Notes under the pieces: generated by a model
What the model saw: the letters and a program-made list of their open reading frames with translations, nothing else
Told to the model about the DNA's origin: nothing
Databases searched by the model: none
Translations under genes and position numbers: made by a program
Part shown: piece by piece, positions 6,344 to 14,317 of the stretch
How the letters are laid out: every line of letters starts with the position of its first letter
Numbering within the stretch: the first letter of the stretch is position 1
Virus record (IMG/VR): IMGVR_UViG_3300030380_004858
Span: 1 to 36,363 of that record
Reading direction: 5' to 3' (one strand)
Source: a virus
DNA: 36,363 nucleotides

Positions 6344-7250
6344 TCATGGCATGCAAAAGCTCATTACACCTGAGATTATAAATCAGATCAACAGACTTAA
6401 AGCAATGCGAGCGCAACAGCTAGTCAAGCCTGCCAAACCTAAGCTATCATTCAAACATCTAAACCCATCTAATTTAGAGGCTGAGGGTTTTGTGCATCTA
6501 ACATCATCACGATTTAGCACTAAGCATGTGCCTTATTGTGGGCATTGCAATGATGGATGGGCAGATGCAGGCATAGAGAGAACTGTTAAGCTCTGCTCAG
6601 ATTGTGAGATACCTAGACGCAAGCTTAAACGCCTCAATGATTTAAGCTTACCCTCTGATGCTAATGGTGCTCATCTTGGTATGTATGAATGGGATAGTTT
6701 ACAGCAAAAAGAGAGAATACAGAATCTTTTAGGGTGGCTGATGTATGGGCGTGCTCACTCTCCAAACTCACCTTCTGTTTTAATGTATGGCTCACCTGGC
6801 AACGGTAAAACTACCTTGCATTATGCACTAGCTAAAGAGGCTGTATTCAATGATCATAGAGTTAAGTTTACCACTCACACTGCTTTGCTTGAATCTGTTA
6901 AAAGCACCTTCGGAAGCTCAGAGAAAAACCCTTTATCTGATGGCAAATGGCTTAAGGGTGTAGACCTGCTTTTATTTGATGAGCTAGGTGGGATAGGTGG
7001 AAAGTCAGAGATGAGTAATTGGGCTTACACTCAGTCAGTAGACATCATAGGCCATATTTATGAGAGATGGGCATCAGGCTCACTCTCTGTAGTTATGACT
7101 AGTAACCTCACACCTAAGCAGATTGCTAAATACTTTCAGTATAACAAAGCAGTAGGTTCTAGATTAATTGATATGTTTGGTGAGCCCATACACATGAGCG
7201 GGCCAGATAGGCGAACTAATAAACATCTCAGCAATGTATATGGGTTTTAA
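6330..7250 (+). CDS. DnaC-like helicase loader (AAA+ ATPase) with a zinc motif
   Basis: A 306-aa protein. Walker A is GSPGNGKT (residues 154-161) and Walker B LLLFDE (213-218); later SVVMTSNLTP gives the sensor-1 type asparagine, and SRLIDMFGEPI with a following arginine pair matches the DnaC/IstB class. Upstream there is a four-cysteine motif, CGHC (70-73) and CSDC (89-92), a likely zinc-binding N-terminal element. It probably loads host DnaB at the origin in the preceding gene, as lambda P or DnaC does. The start at 6330 has GGGGG 5-9 bases upstream and lies inside the initiator gene. Confidence 0.82.
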   Translation: MNSSNHGMQKLITPEIINQINRLKAMRAQQLVKPAKPKLSFKHLNPSNLEAEGFVHLTSSRFSTKHVPYCGHCNDGWADAGIERTVKLCSDCEIPRRKLKRLNDLSLPSDANGAHLGMYEWDSLQQKERIQNLLGWLMYGRAHSPNSPSVLMYGSPGNGKTTLHYALAKEAVFNDHRVKFTTHTALLESVKSTFGSSEKNPLSDGKWLKGVDLLLFDELGGIGGKSEMSNWAYTQSVDIIGHIYERWASGSLSVVMTSNLTPKQIAKYFQYNKAVGSRLIDMFGEPIHMSGPDRRTNKHLSNVYGF

Positions 7251-7251
7251 T

Positions 7252-7554
7252 ATGTTTTATTCACATGCTGCTAATGATGACAGATCAAGATACCTAAACC
7301 CTCGAAACATGTTTGATCATGCTATTATTAGTGATGATGGCGAGCGGTGCATATATGATGAGAAGCGAGTATTACAAGCATTAACTGATGATTATAAGCA
7401 GGGCATAGATCAGCAATGTAGATGGGCATCTGATAGAGCTAGATTAATCATGGCTAGACGTGATGCTATTAGGTTTTTACGCTTCTTACAACTGGGCTGT
7501 TATTGGTGCCATGGCCCTTTAATCATAAATCTATCGACAAAGATACAGTTTTAG
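7252..7554 (+). CDS. Hypothetical protein in the replication operon
   Basis: A 100-aa basic protein from ATG 7252, two bases after the loader's stop; an in-frame ATG at 7234 would overlap that gene by 17 bases and is also possible. The middle (about residues 36-80, LTDDYKQGIDQQCRWASDRARL...) looks helical and basic, and the end carries CYWCHGP, a possible single Cys-pair metal site. No family recognised. It closes the first replication block; a control region follows (7555-7733). Confidence 0.55.
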   Translation: MFYSHAANDDRSRYLNPRNMFDHAIISDDGERCIYDEKRVLQALTDDYKQGIDQQCRWASDRARLIMARRDAIRFLRFLQLGCYWCHGPLIINLSTKIQF

Positions 7555-7733
7555 TGCACGCTACATCTCCTTTTAGTGAGGTCACTTTTTAACACATTTA
7601 TTAAAAATAACTTTTTGATAGGGATGTTAACAAGTCTTAAGTTGGTACCTTTTGACCTCACTTTTTTATTGCATGCTGACTGTTAACAGTGTTAACCTGC
7701 TTTTATAAATCGTTATATAAGCGAGGTGATTTT
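7555..7733. promoter_or_regulatory. Control region before the RHH/SSB block
   Basis: There are 179 bases without a gene. They contain a 9-bp inverted repeat, GTGAGGTCA (7576-7584) and TGACCTCAC (7653-7661), each followed by a T-run (TCACTTTTT). The perfect palindrome GTTAACAGTGTTAAC is at 7682-7696. A -10-like TATAAA lies at 7704-7709, placing the palindrome over the -35/spacer. GAGGTG (7723-7728) is the ribosome-binding site for ATG 7734. This looks like a regulated promoter, with repression by the palindrome-binding protein likely. Confidence 0.5.
7682..7696. promoter_or_regulatory. 15-bp palindromic operator, copy 1
   Basis: GTTAACAGTGTTAAC: two perfect 7-base half-sites around one central base. 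The same palindrome, on the other strand, occurs at 16175-16189 upstream of the late promoter. The adjacent gene encodes a ribbon-helix-helix protein, a natural candidate to bind it. Confidence 0.6.
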
Positions 7734-7979
7734 ATGTCAGACAATCAAACAACAGTAGTAGGCATCAGGCTTACAGATGCTGAGATTAAGGCTCTAGATA
7801 TTTTATCTAGTCAATATGATCAAACTAGGTCTAAGATAGCTCGATACTTTTTTGAAGCAGGTAAGCGAGACTATGTTAACAGAGCTAGAAAAACTAAAGA
7901 TGAGTCTAACTCAGTGCCAAGTTTATTACAATTTTTGGAACTCTCAGAGGCATCTACCCAGAGCGGCGGAAAGTGCTAA
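7734..7979 (+). CDS. Ribbon-helix-helix (CopG/Arc-type) DNA-binding protein
   Basis: An 81-aa protein. The segment TTVVGIRLTDAEIKALDILSSQYDQTRSKIARYFFEAG (about residues 6-43) has the short beta strand followed by two helices of RHH regulators, with the strand residues V, G, R, L facing DNA. ATG 7734 has a GAGGTG ribosome-binding site; an in-frame start at 7689 would lie in the promoter region. Autoregulation through the palindrome 38 bases upstream, and control of the late promoter through the second copy at 16175, are inferences. RHH dimers often bind palindromes of this size. Confidence 0.65.
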   Translation: MSDNQTTVVGIRLTDAEIKALDILSSQYDQTRSKIARYFFEAGKRDYVNRARKTKDESNSVPSLLQFLELSEASTQSGGKC

Positions 7980-8097
7980 TCATTTCGCTCAACGCATATT
8001 AGACATTAAAAGGCGCATAAGAGAACATGATAAACAAGATCACACTGATAGGCAATGTGGGCAAAGATGCAGAGCTAAAACAGACTCAGAGCAGTAA
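7873..8097 (+). CDS. Possible small helical protein overlapping RHH and SSB genes
   Basis: An open frame of 74 codons from ATG 7873 (or 7852) bridges the 47-base gap between the RHH and SSB genes and overlaps both. The part unique to the gap encodes a plausible amphipathic helix (QRILDIKRRIREHDK), and the first half (LTELEKLKMSLTQCQVYYNFW) also looks protein-like. However, much of its length overlaps other coding frames and the ribosome-binding site is weak. I list it as uncertain. Confidence 0.3.
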   Translation: MLTELEKLKMSLTQCQVYYNFWNSQRHLPRAAESANHFAQRILDIKRRIREHDKQDHTDRQCGQRCRAKTDSEQ

Positions 8098-8467
8098 GTT
8101 TGCACGCTTTACATTAGCTACATCTAGCAATTATAAAAACAATGCAGGTGAGTGGGTTAAAGAGACTGAATGGCATAACATCAAAGTTTGGGGGCTCACT
8201 GCTGAGAGAGCTATAGAAAGATGCAGAAAAGGTCAGCTAGTTTTTGTTGAGGGTAAGCTTGTCTCTTATGAACATGAGGGGCGTAGATTATGGGAAGTCA
8301 AGGCAGATGTATTTAGAGTGCTGACTAAAGATCAGGCACAGACTATGCACCCATCATCCGAGCCCATAGCACCTGATCAAACTACTGTAGAGCCCTCTAA
8401 CCCTTGGAGTTACCCAATCCCTAAAAACAGGCCAGACAGAAGAGCTGGCTGGCCGATAAAGGTATAA
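8027..8467 (+). CDS. ssb: Single-stranded DNA-binding protein
   Basis: A 146-aa SSB. The OB fold spans about residues 1-105, with the family's opening INKITLIGNVGKDAELKQT, then FTLATSSNYKNNAGEWVKETEWHNIKVWG and GQLVFVEGKLVSYEHEGRRLWEVKADVF. It would protect ssDNA during phage replication and work with the RecT-like protein. The C-terminus is unusual: it ends basic (RRAGWPIKV) and lacks the acidic DDxIPF-type tip through which cellular SSBs recruit partners. The upstream sequence has only a weak AAGAGA ribosome-binding site. Confidence 0.9.
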   Translation: MINKITLIGNVGKDAELKQTQSSKFARFTLATSSNYKNNAGEWVKETEWHNIKVWGLTAERAIERCRKGQLVFVEGKLVSYEHEGRRLWEVKADVFRVLTKDQAQTMHPSSEPIAPDQTTVEPSNPWSYPIPKNRPDRRAGWPIKV

Positions 8468-8469
8468 TT

Positions 8470-8796
8470 ATGAGCGCATTAAATGAGATAAAACAGTGTT
8501 TATCACAGACTACCGAGTATGGAAAAGGCTCACCATCTAAATATTTGATAGAGCAGCTTTTAAACATATCTCAGATAGATAAAAAGGCAAAATTTGATAA
8601 ATATAGAAATGATAATATTCCACATAATGAAATTAGCCTAAGAAAAAGTGTAATCAGTTTTACTAAATATTATCTAGATGAGCTTATAGAGGCTAAAGAT
8701 GATGATGCTGTATTTAATCACTACATAGAAACCGTAAGATGGATAATCCGATTAGGTCGAGTTTTGACCACAAAAAACGAACAAAAACCCAAATAA
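8470..8796 (+). CDS. Hypothetical protein following SSB
   Basis: A 108-aa protein, predicted largely helical, rich in Lys, Asp, Ile and Tyr, with no TM segment and no motif I recognise. It starts 2 bases after the SSB stop, so it is probably co-translated, and it lies in the DNA-metabolism operon. An AT-rich gap of 84 bases follows before the next start. Confidence 0.6.
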   Translation: MSALNEIKQCLSQTTEYGKGSPSKYLIEQLLNISQIDKKAKFDKYRNDNIPHNEISLRKSVISFTKYYLDELIEAKDDDAVFNHYIETVRWIIRLGRVLTTKNEQKPK

Positions 8797-8880
8797 AAAC
8801 AATTTGGTAAACGATTTTAAACAACTAAAGGCCTGCCCATGCAACGCCTTACACAGACAGACCCTTAGGAGCAAATGAAC

Positions 8881-9594
8881 ATGAGTAAACTAACACGTAA
8901 ACCCTTTAACATTCAAACTTTAATTTTCAAGGCTGGAGATAAGCTAAAAGATATACCTAATCTAAGTGATTGGCTGATAGAGCACAGAGCCGAATACACC
9001 ACTGGGGAAATAGCAGAGTATTTAAAAAAGAGTGGTGTACATTTTAAAAGAGTCCAATATGTATCTGAGTTATCAGGTTATTTACCACCTAAAAGAAGCT
9101 TATTTCTATCTCTTGAACCATATATCGAGCGCCTCCGTGTGCTCTATCTTGAGAACTATAGAAAAGTTAAGCCAAAGCCAGACAGTTTATATTATCAGCC
9201 TACATCTACTCTAGATATGCAAGTCTTGACTCAATGGGTGCAAGAAATTAAACCGTTACGAGGTTTAAAATATACATCACTAAGGGGCCTTGCTCTGTAT
9301 CATCTTGACAGAAAGCTTATTCAGCAAGCTAGGCAAGATGCTTTTTCAACAGTGCAAGCTGAGATTGAAGCAGGTGTAGAATATAATGATTTAGGTTTAT
9401 TCTCTATAATGCCAACTCATCAAAGTACACTCTCAACTCATGAATCTAAAAACAGTGATGCAGAGGCTTTAGTGGTCTTGCTTGATGTAGTAGAAAAGCA
9501 AAAAGAGGACATTGCTAAATTAAAGAATAGGATTGAGCAGATTGAAACCCTACTAGATATAAAAGTTCAAGATCTACTAAGGGCAGTTAAATGA
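8881..9594 (+). CDS. Hypothetical protein with C-terminal coiled coil
   Basis: A 237-aa protein. ATG 8881 is preferred to ATG 8875 because AGGAG (8867-8871) is then 9 bases upstream instead of 3. The N-terminal part contains DWLIEHRAEYTTGEIAEYLKKSGVHFKRVQYVSEL (about residues 30-65), which reads like an HTH. The C-terminal about 45 residues form a charged heptad-like helix (VVEKQKEDIAKLKNRIEQIE), suggesting oligomerisation. It is possibly a DNA-binding regulator, but no family is recognised. The stop overlaps the next start by ATGA. Confidence 0.6.
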   Translation: MSKLTRKPFNIQTLIFKAGDKLKDIPNLSDWLIEHRAEYTTGEIAEYLKKSGVHFKRVQYVSELSGYLPPKRSLFLSLEPYIERLRVLYLENYRKVKPKPDSLYYQPTSTLDMQVLTQWVQEIKPLRGLKYTSLRGLALYHLDRKLIQQARQDAFSTVQAEIEAGVEYNDLGLFSIMPTHQSTLSTHESKNSDAEALVVLLDVVEKQKEDIAKLKNRIEQIETLLDIKVQDLLRAVK

Positions 9595-10085
9595 AAAGTA
9601 AAGGTATAACTCAAATCAAAATTTTAAATGATTTATATGATCCTGTAGATTATGAATTAGACTGGCTTAACGTTGCTGCAATCTCAGAAAGTAAGATAAA
9701 TAATCATACTAATATAGTTTTAATAAGTGGTGAGCAGTTAACTGCTCTTTTGCCCATAACTTACTATACTCTTACTTGGGTGTTAAATGATACTAACGTA
9801 TTATTCAATTTACAAAATGACGTTATATTTAATCGTGAGTGTGTTTATAATCTAGCTTTAATGCATAAAGGTTTATATTATTTAGGTTGTTCAAGTTCTA
9901 TAGCTCATCATGATATAGCATACATAAATTATAATAATATAGATCACTTTAACACTAAGGATAGAGGCGTTATAAGTATTACTCTTAAAAATGGCACAGA
10001 GCATGATGTAAATGCTGAGATTGATATATTATTTCGACATGCTGATTTTGATCTTTTATTTGTTTTAGGTAGGGCTATCAAATGA
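9591..10085 (+). CDS. Hypothetical protein, coupled to ThyX gene
   Basis: A 164-aa protein with no recognised family. It looks like a mixed alpha/beta soluble domain with strand-like stretches (ITQIKILNDLYD, HTNIVLISGEQLTALLP, GVISITLKNGTEHDV) and no signal peptide. It overlaps the upstream and downstream genes by 4 bases each (ATGA), so it is tightly coupled to ThyX. It is noticeably more AT-rich than its neighbours (many TTA, ATA and AAT codons), which may mark a recent acquisition. Confidence 0.6.
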   Translation: MKSKGITQIKILNDLYDPVDYELDWLNVAAISESKINNHTNIVLISGEQLTALLPITYYTLTWVLNDTNVLFNLQNDVIFNRECVYNLALMHKGLYYLGCSSSIAHHDIAYINYNNIDHFNTKDRGVISITLKNGTEHDVNAEIDILFRHADFDLLFVLGRAIK

Positions 10086-10726
10086 TGTTTACAGATACTA
10101 AATGCGAGCTTATTGATTCTATGGGCACAGATCTCTCAGTAGTTAATGCTGCCAGAGTATCATTTAATAAGCTATCTGATGAGCCACAGGTAACAGAGAG
10201 AGATATAAAGCTTTTAAACTTTCTAGCTGATCATGGGCATACCTCACCCTTTGAGCATTGCACAGCTACATTTATGATTAAGTGCCCTTTGTTTATTGCA
10301 AGGCAGATCATGAGGCATCGAACATTCAGCTATAATGAAATAAGCAGGCGCTATACATCATCAGATTTAGAGTTCTGGGCACCTACCCAATTTAGAGCGC
10401 AGGCTAAGAAAAACCTGCAGTGTTCTGATGGTGTGCTAGATTACTCAGATGAGCTAATACAGATCTATGAGAATATGGTTTCTGAGGCTCATGCGCTTTA
10501 TCAAGAGCTTTTAGATGAAGGTGTATCAAGGGAGCAAGCAAGGGCAGTACTACCTCAGTGCATGCACACCTCTTTTTATATGACCGGTAATCTTTTAAAT
10601 TGGATTAAGTTTATTAAGCTTAGAGACTCAGAGCATGCACAGCCTGAGGTTAATGTTATAGCGCAATATATAAAGGCTGAGCTAGTTGAGCTATATCCTC
10701 ACTCTATGGAGGCATGGTTCAAATGA
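10082..10726 (+). CDS. thyX: Flavin-dependent thymidylate synthase ThyX
   Basis: A 214-aa ThyX. The family signature RHRTFSYNEISRRY (RHRxxSxNExSxRY) is present at about residues 79-92, preceded by HTSPFEHCTATFMIKCP, and the C-terminal part has the REQARAVLPQCMHTSFYMTGN and LRDSEHAQPEV segments that carry substrate-binding residues. It methylates dUMP to dTMP using FAD and methylene-tetrahydrofolate. With the dCMP deaminase at 3371 it forms a two-step route from dCMP to dTMP for phage DNA synthesis. It starts ATGATG at 10082, overlapping the previous stop. Length is typical. Confidence 0.95.
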   Translation: MMFTDTKCELIDSMGTDLSVVNAARVSFNKLSDEPQVTERDIKLLNFLADHGHTSPFEHCTATFMIKCPLFIARQIMRHRTFSYNEISRRYTSSDLEFWAPTQFRAQAKKNLQCSDGVLDYSDELIQIYENMVSEAHALYQELLDEGVSREQARAVLPQCMHTSFYMTGNLLNWIKFIKLRDSEHAQPEVNVIAQYIKAELVELYPHSMEAWFK

Positions 10727-11223
10727 ATACAAGCAAAGCAGATGCAATTAGAAAAGCTATCGAGCTAAAGCAGATAGGCTACACTAACAAGAGCATAGTT
10801 AAACAGCTTGCAGATTTAGGTTACTATAACCCTACTACTCTTAAGCCATGGACTGCAGGCATGATACAGCATAGACTACATGATCTAAATGCTGAGAGTC
10901 AGAATGACAGTAAAGCCAGGTTAGAGGCTATTAAGCTGAGAGAGCAGGGCTATAGAATAAAGCATATAGTTTTAGCATTAAAGTCTGATGGATATATAAA
11001 CCTCAGAACAGGTAACCCATTTGGGCTCTATTCAGTAAATCAATGGTTAAAGGGCATCGAGCCTGTAGCACTTGCTAAAGCTAAAATACTAGCTAGAGAG
11101 CTTGCAGACTGTGGCCTATATCCTGCTAAAATCTCGAGGTCATTAGCAGAGATGGGCTATACTAATTTAGATACAGGTAAGCCTTACTCTAAATCCGGCA
11201 TAGAGAATTGGATTAACAAGTGA
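10723..11223 (+). CDS. Protein of three tandem HTH-like repeats
   Basis: A 166-aa protein. ATG 10723 is chosen because GGAGG (10708-10712) is 10 bases upstream and the start forms an ATGA with the ThyX stop; ATG 10714 would be too close. Three repeats of about 47 residues (about 6-52, 64-110, 117-165) share the pattern A..L...GY....I...L...GY.N..TG.P......I..WL. This is the helix-turn-helix layout of the recombinase domain next to serine recombinase catalytic domains, but no catalytic domain is present. Likely a DNA-binding protein, perhaps recognising a repeated site; the function is unknown. Confidence 0.65.
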   Translation: MNTSKADAIRKAIELKQIGYTNKSIVKQLADLGYYNPTTLKPWTAGMIQHRLHDLNAESQNDSKARLEAIKLREQGYRIKHIVLALKSDGYINLRTGNPFGLYSVNQWLKGIEPVALAKAKILARELADCGLYPAKISRSLAEMGYTNLDTGKPYSKSGIENWINK

Positions 11224-12446
11224 ATAAGGCAATTAGTGAACCATATTATGCGCATGAGGGCTCAATAGTTATTCATGGTGATAGTCTTGATGAGCTTAAG
11301 CAGTTACCTGATAACTCAGTAGACTCTGTAGTAACAGACCCGCCTTATGGTCTAGGCAATACCTCAGCAGCTAATGTGGCAGATTGCCTAAAGGCATGGG
11401 CTAATGGTGATGAGTGGATGCCTAAAGGCTCCGGCTTTATGGGTAAGGCTTGGGATGCTTGGGTGCCTCCACCTGCTCTATGGTCTGAGGTGCTTAGAGT
11501 ATTAAAGCCAGGTGGGCATGCTTTAGTATTTGCAGGCTCACGCACTCAAGACCTCATGAGCATTAGCATGAGGCTTGCAGGCTTTGAGTTAAGGGATGTG
11601 CTTATGTGGCTCTATGGCTCCGGCTTTCCAAAAAGTCATGATGTGAGCAAGGCCATAGATAAAAAGCTAGGTGCTGAGAGAGAGGTAGTAGGTAAAAAAT
11701 CAGATACAATATTAAAATCATTTCAAAAGTTTAAAGAGCAAGATGGGAGAAAGAAAAAAACAGACTTTAGTACTATTGGTTATATAACAGCCCCTGCCAC
11801 AGAACAGGCCAAGGCATGGGATGGATGGGGCACAGCCCTTAAGCCCGCTTATGAGCCAATCATCTTAGCTCGAAAGCCATTAGCAGGCACTGTGGCTGAT
11901 AACGTGCTTACTCATGGCGTGGGGGGGCTTAATATAGATGGGTGTAGGGTAGAGACTAATAGAACTAGGGTTCAAGGTTCACAAGTAGTAACAGGTGTAA
12001 CAGGTATGCAGGCTAAGCCTAGAGCAGGTGGTAAGATATATGATAAAGGTTTATGGCCTGCTAACATACTATTAGACAATGCTCTACAGGATCCACTGAT
12101 TAAACGCTACTTTTATTGTGCTAAGCCATCACCTGCAGAGAGGCAAGCAGGCGTAAAAGATACAGAGCTACAAAAAAACATACATCCCACCGTTAAGCCA
12201 ATTACCTTAATGAGATACTTATGCAGGCTGATCACTCCTAAAGGTGGCACAATCTTAGAGCCCTTTGCAGGCTCTGGCACTACACTTATAGCCTCTCATC
12301 TTGAGGGCTTTAAACATATCGGTATAGAGAGAGAGGCTGATTATGTCAGAATCATTAGAGCAAGGCTCAGACATTGGGCAGGGGTTAGAGATCCTAGCGA
12401 GACTCAGAAAACATCTAATCAAAGACAGCTCAGCCTGTTTAGCTAA
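11220..12446 (+). CDS. DNA methyltransferase (N6-adenine/N4-cytosine, beta class)
   Basis: A 408-aa protein. Catalytic motif DPPYG is at residues 40-44, preceded by IVIHGDSLDELKQLPDNSVDSVVT. SAM-binding motif FAGSGTT is at 349-355, preceded by HPTVKPITLMRYL. Catalytic motif before SAM motif defines the beta class of amino-methyltransferases. The central part (about 150-300, with ALKPAYEPIILARKP) is likely to include target recognition. No restriction endonuclease is adjacent, so it is an orphan enzyme that may protect phage DNA from host restriction or mark it for regulation. Starts at GTG 11220 inside the previous stop (GTGA). Confidence 0.92.
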   Translation: MNKAISEPYYAHEGSIVIHGDSLDELKQLPDNSVDSVVTDPPYGLGNTSAANVADCLKAWANGDEWMPKGSGFMGKAWDAWVPPPALWSEVLRVLKPGGHALVFAGSRTQDLMSISMRLAGFELRDVLMWLYGSGFPKSHDVSKAIDKKLGAEREVVGKKSDTILKSFQKFKEQDGRKKKTDFSTIGYITAPATEQAKAWDGWGTALKPAYEPIILARKPLAGTVADNVLTHGVGGLNIDGCRVETNRTRVQGSQVVTGVTGMQAKPRAGGKIYDKGLWPANILLDNALQDPLIKRYFYCAKPSPAERQAGVKDTELQKNIHPTVKPITLMRYLCRLITPKGGTILEPFAGSGTTLIASHLEGFKHIGIEREADYVRIIRARLRHWAGVRDPSETQKTSNQRQLSLFS

Positions 12447-12543
12447 AGAGTCTGCAGATCTATATTATCACATAGAGAAAACACTTTTATCTGAATTGAG
12501 AGAGCACTATGAAAAGCAAAGGCAAGTCAGGGCGCAAAACTAA
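12343..12543 (+). CDS. Possible small protein bridging methyltransferase and terminase genes
   Basis: A 66-aa open frame from ATG 12343, with GAGAGAGAGG just upstream. It overlaps the methyltransferase 3' end by 104 bases and the small terminase 5' end by 35 bases. The part unique to the gap (residues about 36-55, AKESADLYYHIEKTLLSELR) is a plausible helix. It fills an otherwise empty 62-base interval in a genome with almost no gaps, which favours a real gene, but the large overlaps argue for caution. Confidence 0.42.
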   Translation: MSESLEQGSDIGQGLEILARLRKHLIKDSSACLAKESADLYYHIEKTLLSELREHYEKQRQVRAQN

Positions 12544-12925
12544 AAAAACACCTGAGAGAGTAGAGAGGCTACTTAGCAATCTGAGAGAGGGCTTGAGTCA
12601 AGCAGCATCTATTAGTCAAGCCGGCATAGCAAAAACTACCTTCTATAATTGGCTTAAAGATGATGAGCAATTTAAAGCAGATGTAGAAGCTGCTGAGGAC
12701 TTTGCAGAGGCTGTGCAGATAGCTCAGATAAAAGCATTAGGTGAGGCTAAATTAGATTGGCGAGCTTATGCATGGTTATTAGAGCGCAGGTTCCCAGATA
12801 GATGGTCTGCTAAACGTGAGACTGAGGTAACTATAAATCAATCTAATGGGCATGCTGAGGTATTAAGCATGATCAAGCAGGCCCAAGGCCTTAACGCTGA
12901 TGATGAGCAGTCTGATGAGGACTAA
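12509..12925 (+). CDS. terS: Terminase small subunit
   Basis: A 138-aa protein. The N-terminal basic region and an HTH (LSNLREGLSQAASISQAGIAKTTFYNWLKDDEQFKADVEAA, about residues 21-61) are typical of small terminases that recognise the packaging site. FPDRWSAKRE (about 95-104) matches the conserved end of the central helical domain. It is directly followed by the large subunit, which starts on the next base after its stop. It would form a ring that binds the pac/cos site and activates the large subunit. Confidence 0.85.
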   Translation: MKSKGKSGRKTKKTPERVERLLSNLREGLSQAASISQAGIAKTTFYNWLKDDEQFKADVEAAEDFAEAVQIAQIKALGEAKLDWRAYAWLLERRFPDRWSAKRETEVTINQSNGHAEVLSMIKQAQGLNADDEQSDED

Positions 12926-14308
12926 ATGCATATTCAGCTTAATACATTGCAGAGATCAATTATCAGCAGAATCATTAATCAAGATGAGATTATATCTGCT
13001 AGGTGTGGATGGGGCTCAGGTAAGACCTCTGCATTAGTATTTAGCTTACTTACTGTGAGCAAGTGGCGTGCAGGGTGTAGCTCTCTGCTCATAACTGACA
13101 CTAACTCTAGATATAATTCAGTACTCATGCCTGAAATAGCAAAATGGCTAGAGCCTTTAGGATGGGTATATAATCACACTTTGAGGCTTTGGACAGATAC
13201 ACATACAGGCTCGACTGTGTGGTGCAGATCATACTTTAGGCCGGGCACTCGAGAAGCTACCCATAATCCTTTAGAGGGTCTAAATATAACTAGTGGCGTG
13301 TGCTTAATAGATGAGTGTCAAACATTAACAGCTGAGGTAGCCCATAAAGCTTTAGGGCGTTTAAGAAGTGGCCCTAGTCCTATCATGATCTTAGTTGGCT
13401 TGCCTGTGGCAGATGCTTGGTGGTGCAACATGGCAGAGGAGGCAGGCTTTGAGCCTCTGCTTTTTACTAGCTATGTTAATCAAGCTAATCTCTCAGATGC
13501 ATGGTTTGAGGCTACCAAGATGCTGCCGGAGGCAGAGCGTGAGGCTATGGTGATGAACAAGCCTGCACCACCTACAGGCCTTATCTATAATGAGTTTAAT
13601 CATAATCACATCATAGAGGGGTGGCAGTATCAAGAGAACATGACAGGGCGGATAGCTATAGACTGGGGTTTTAGAAAGCCTAGTGTATTAATTATGGCCT
13701 ATGATGATGAGTTACAAGCCTCTGTAATCTGCTATGAGATCAATCCGGCAGAGGTCACAACAGCCCAATTAGCTGAGATGATACTCAAGGTGGCGTGGCC
13801 TAGATCGCTTAAGGCTCAAGCCAATGGGCCTAAGGTATGGCTTGATGATGGTGTGGCAGATAAGGCCGGCAAGGCTCGCAATGATCAAACCGGCCAAAGT
13901 GCTTTTAGAGCAATGCGCAAACCACCTGAGCAAGGTGGGTTAGGTATGCACCTTAGGAATACATCAGACCCTATTAGGGTAGATATACTTAATGGCATAC
14001 AGAGGCTTAAGAGAGCCTTTAACTCTAAGCGTTATCTCATCACTAAAGAGGTATGGGATAGGGGCGAGCGAGCCAGAGGCAACAGCATTAGAAAAGCCCT
14101 GCTTAGCTACTCATGGGATAATAAAGAACAGCCTAAAAAAGATGGGCGAGAAGACCCACTAGATGCTCTGCGCTATGATTGCATTATGTTTAATTGGCAT
14201 GAGCTACAAGTAGACTCTAGACAATATACACCTAGAGCAAGGGGTGCAGGTTCTGTTAATAATAAACGTAAGGTCAGAGTAGGTAGAGCAAGTAGACAAA
14301 CTTTTTAG
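12926..14308 (+). CDS. terL: Terminase large subunit
   Basis: A 460-aa packaging ATPase/nuclease. Walker A is GWGSGKT (residues 28-34). Walker B is VCLIDE (125-130) with the catalytic Glu at 130. The C-terminal nuclease has RNase H-like acidic sites: D246 in AIDWG, the D307/D308 pair in VWLDDG, and D410/D413 in REDPLDALRYD. It cuts the concatemer and pumps DNA into the prohead through the portal. It is unusual that the portal gene does not follow; four other features (14318-16282) intervene. Packaging strategy (headful or cos) cannot be read directly. Confidence 0.93.
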   Translation: MHIQLNTLQRSIISRIINQDEIISARCGWGSGKTSALVFSLLTVSKWRAGCSSLLITDTNSRYNSVLMPEIAKWLEPLGWVYNHTLRLWTDTHTGSTVWCRSYFRPGTREATHNPLEGLNITSGVCLIDECQTLTAEVAHKALGRLRSGPSPIMILVGLPVADAWWCNMAEEAGFEPLLFTSYVNQANLSDAWFEATKMLPEAEREAMVMNKPAPPTGLIYNEFNHNHIIEGWQYQENMTGRIAIDWGFRKPSVLIMAYDDELQASVICYEINPAEVTTAQLAEMILKVAWPRSLKAQANGPKVWLDDGVADKAGKARNDQTGQSAFRAMRKPPEQGGLGMHLRNTSDPIRVDILNGIQRLKRAFNSKRYLITKEVWDRGERARGNSIRKALLSYSWDNKEQPKKDGREDPLDALRYDCIMFNWHELQVDSRQYTPRARGAGSVNNKRKVRVGRASRQTF

Positions 14309-14317
14309 GGCATACTA

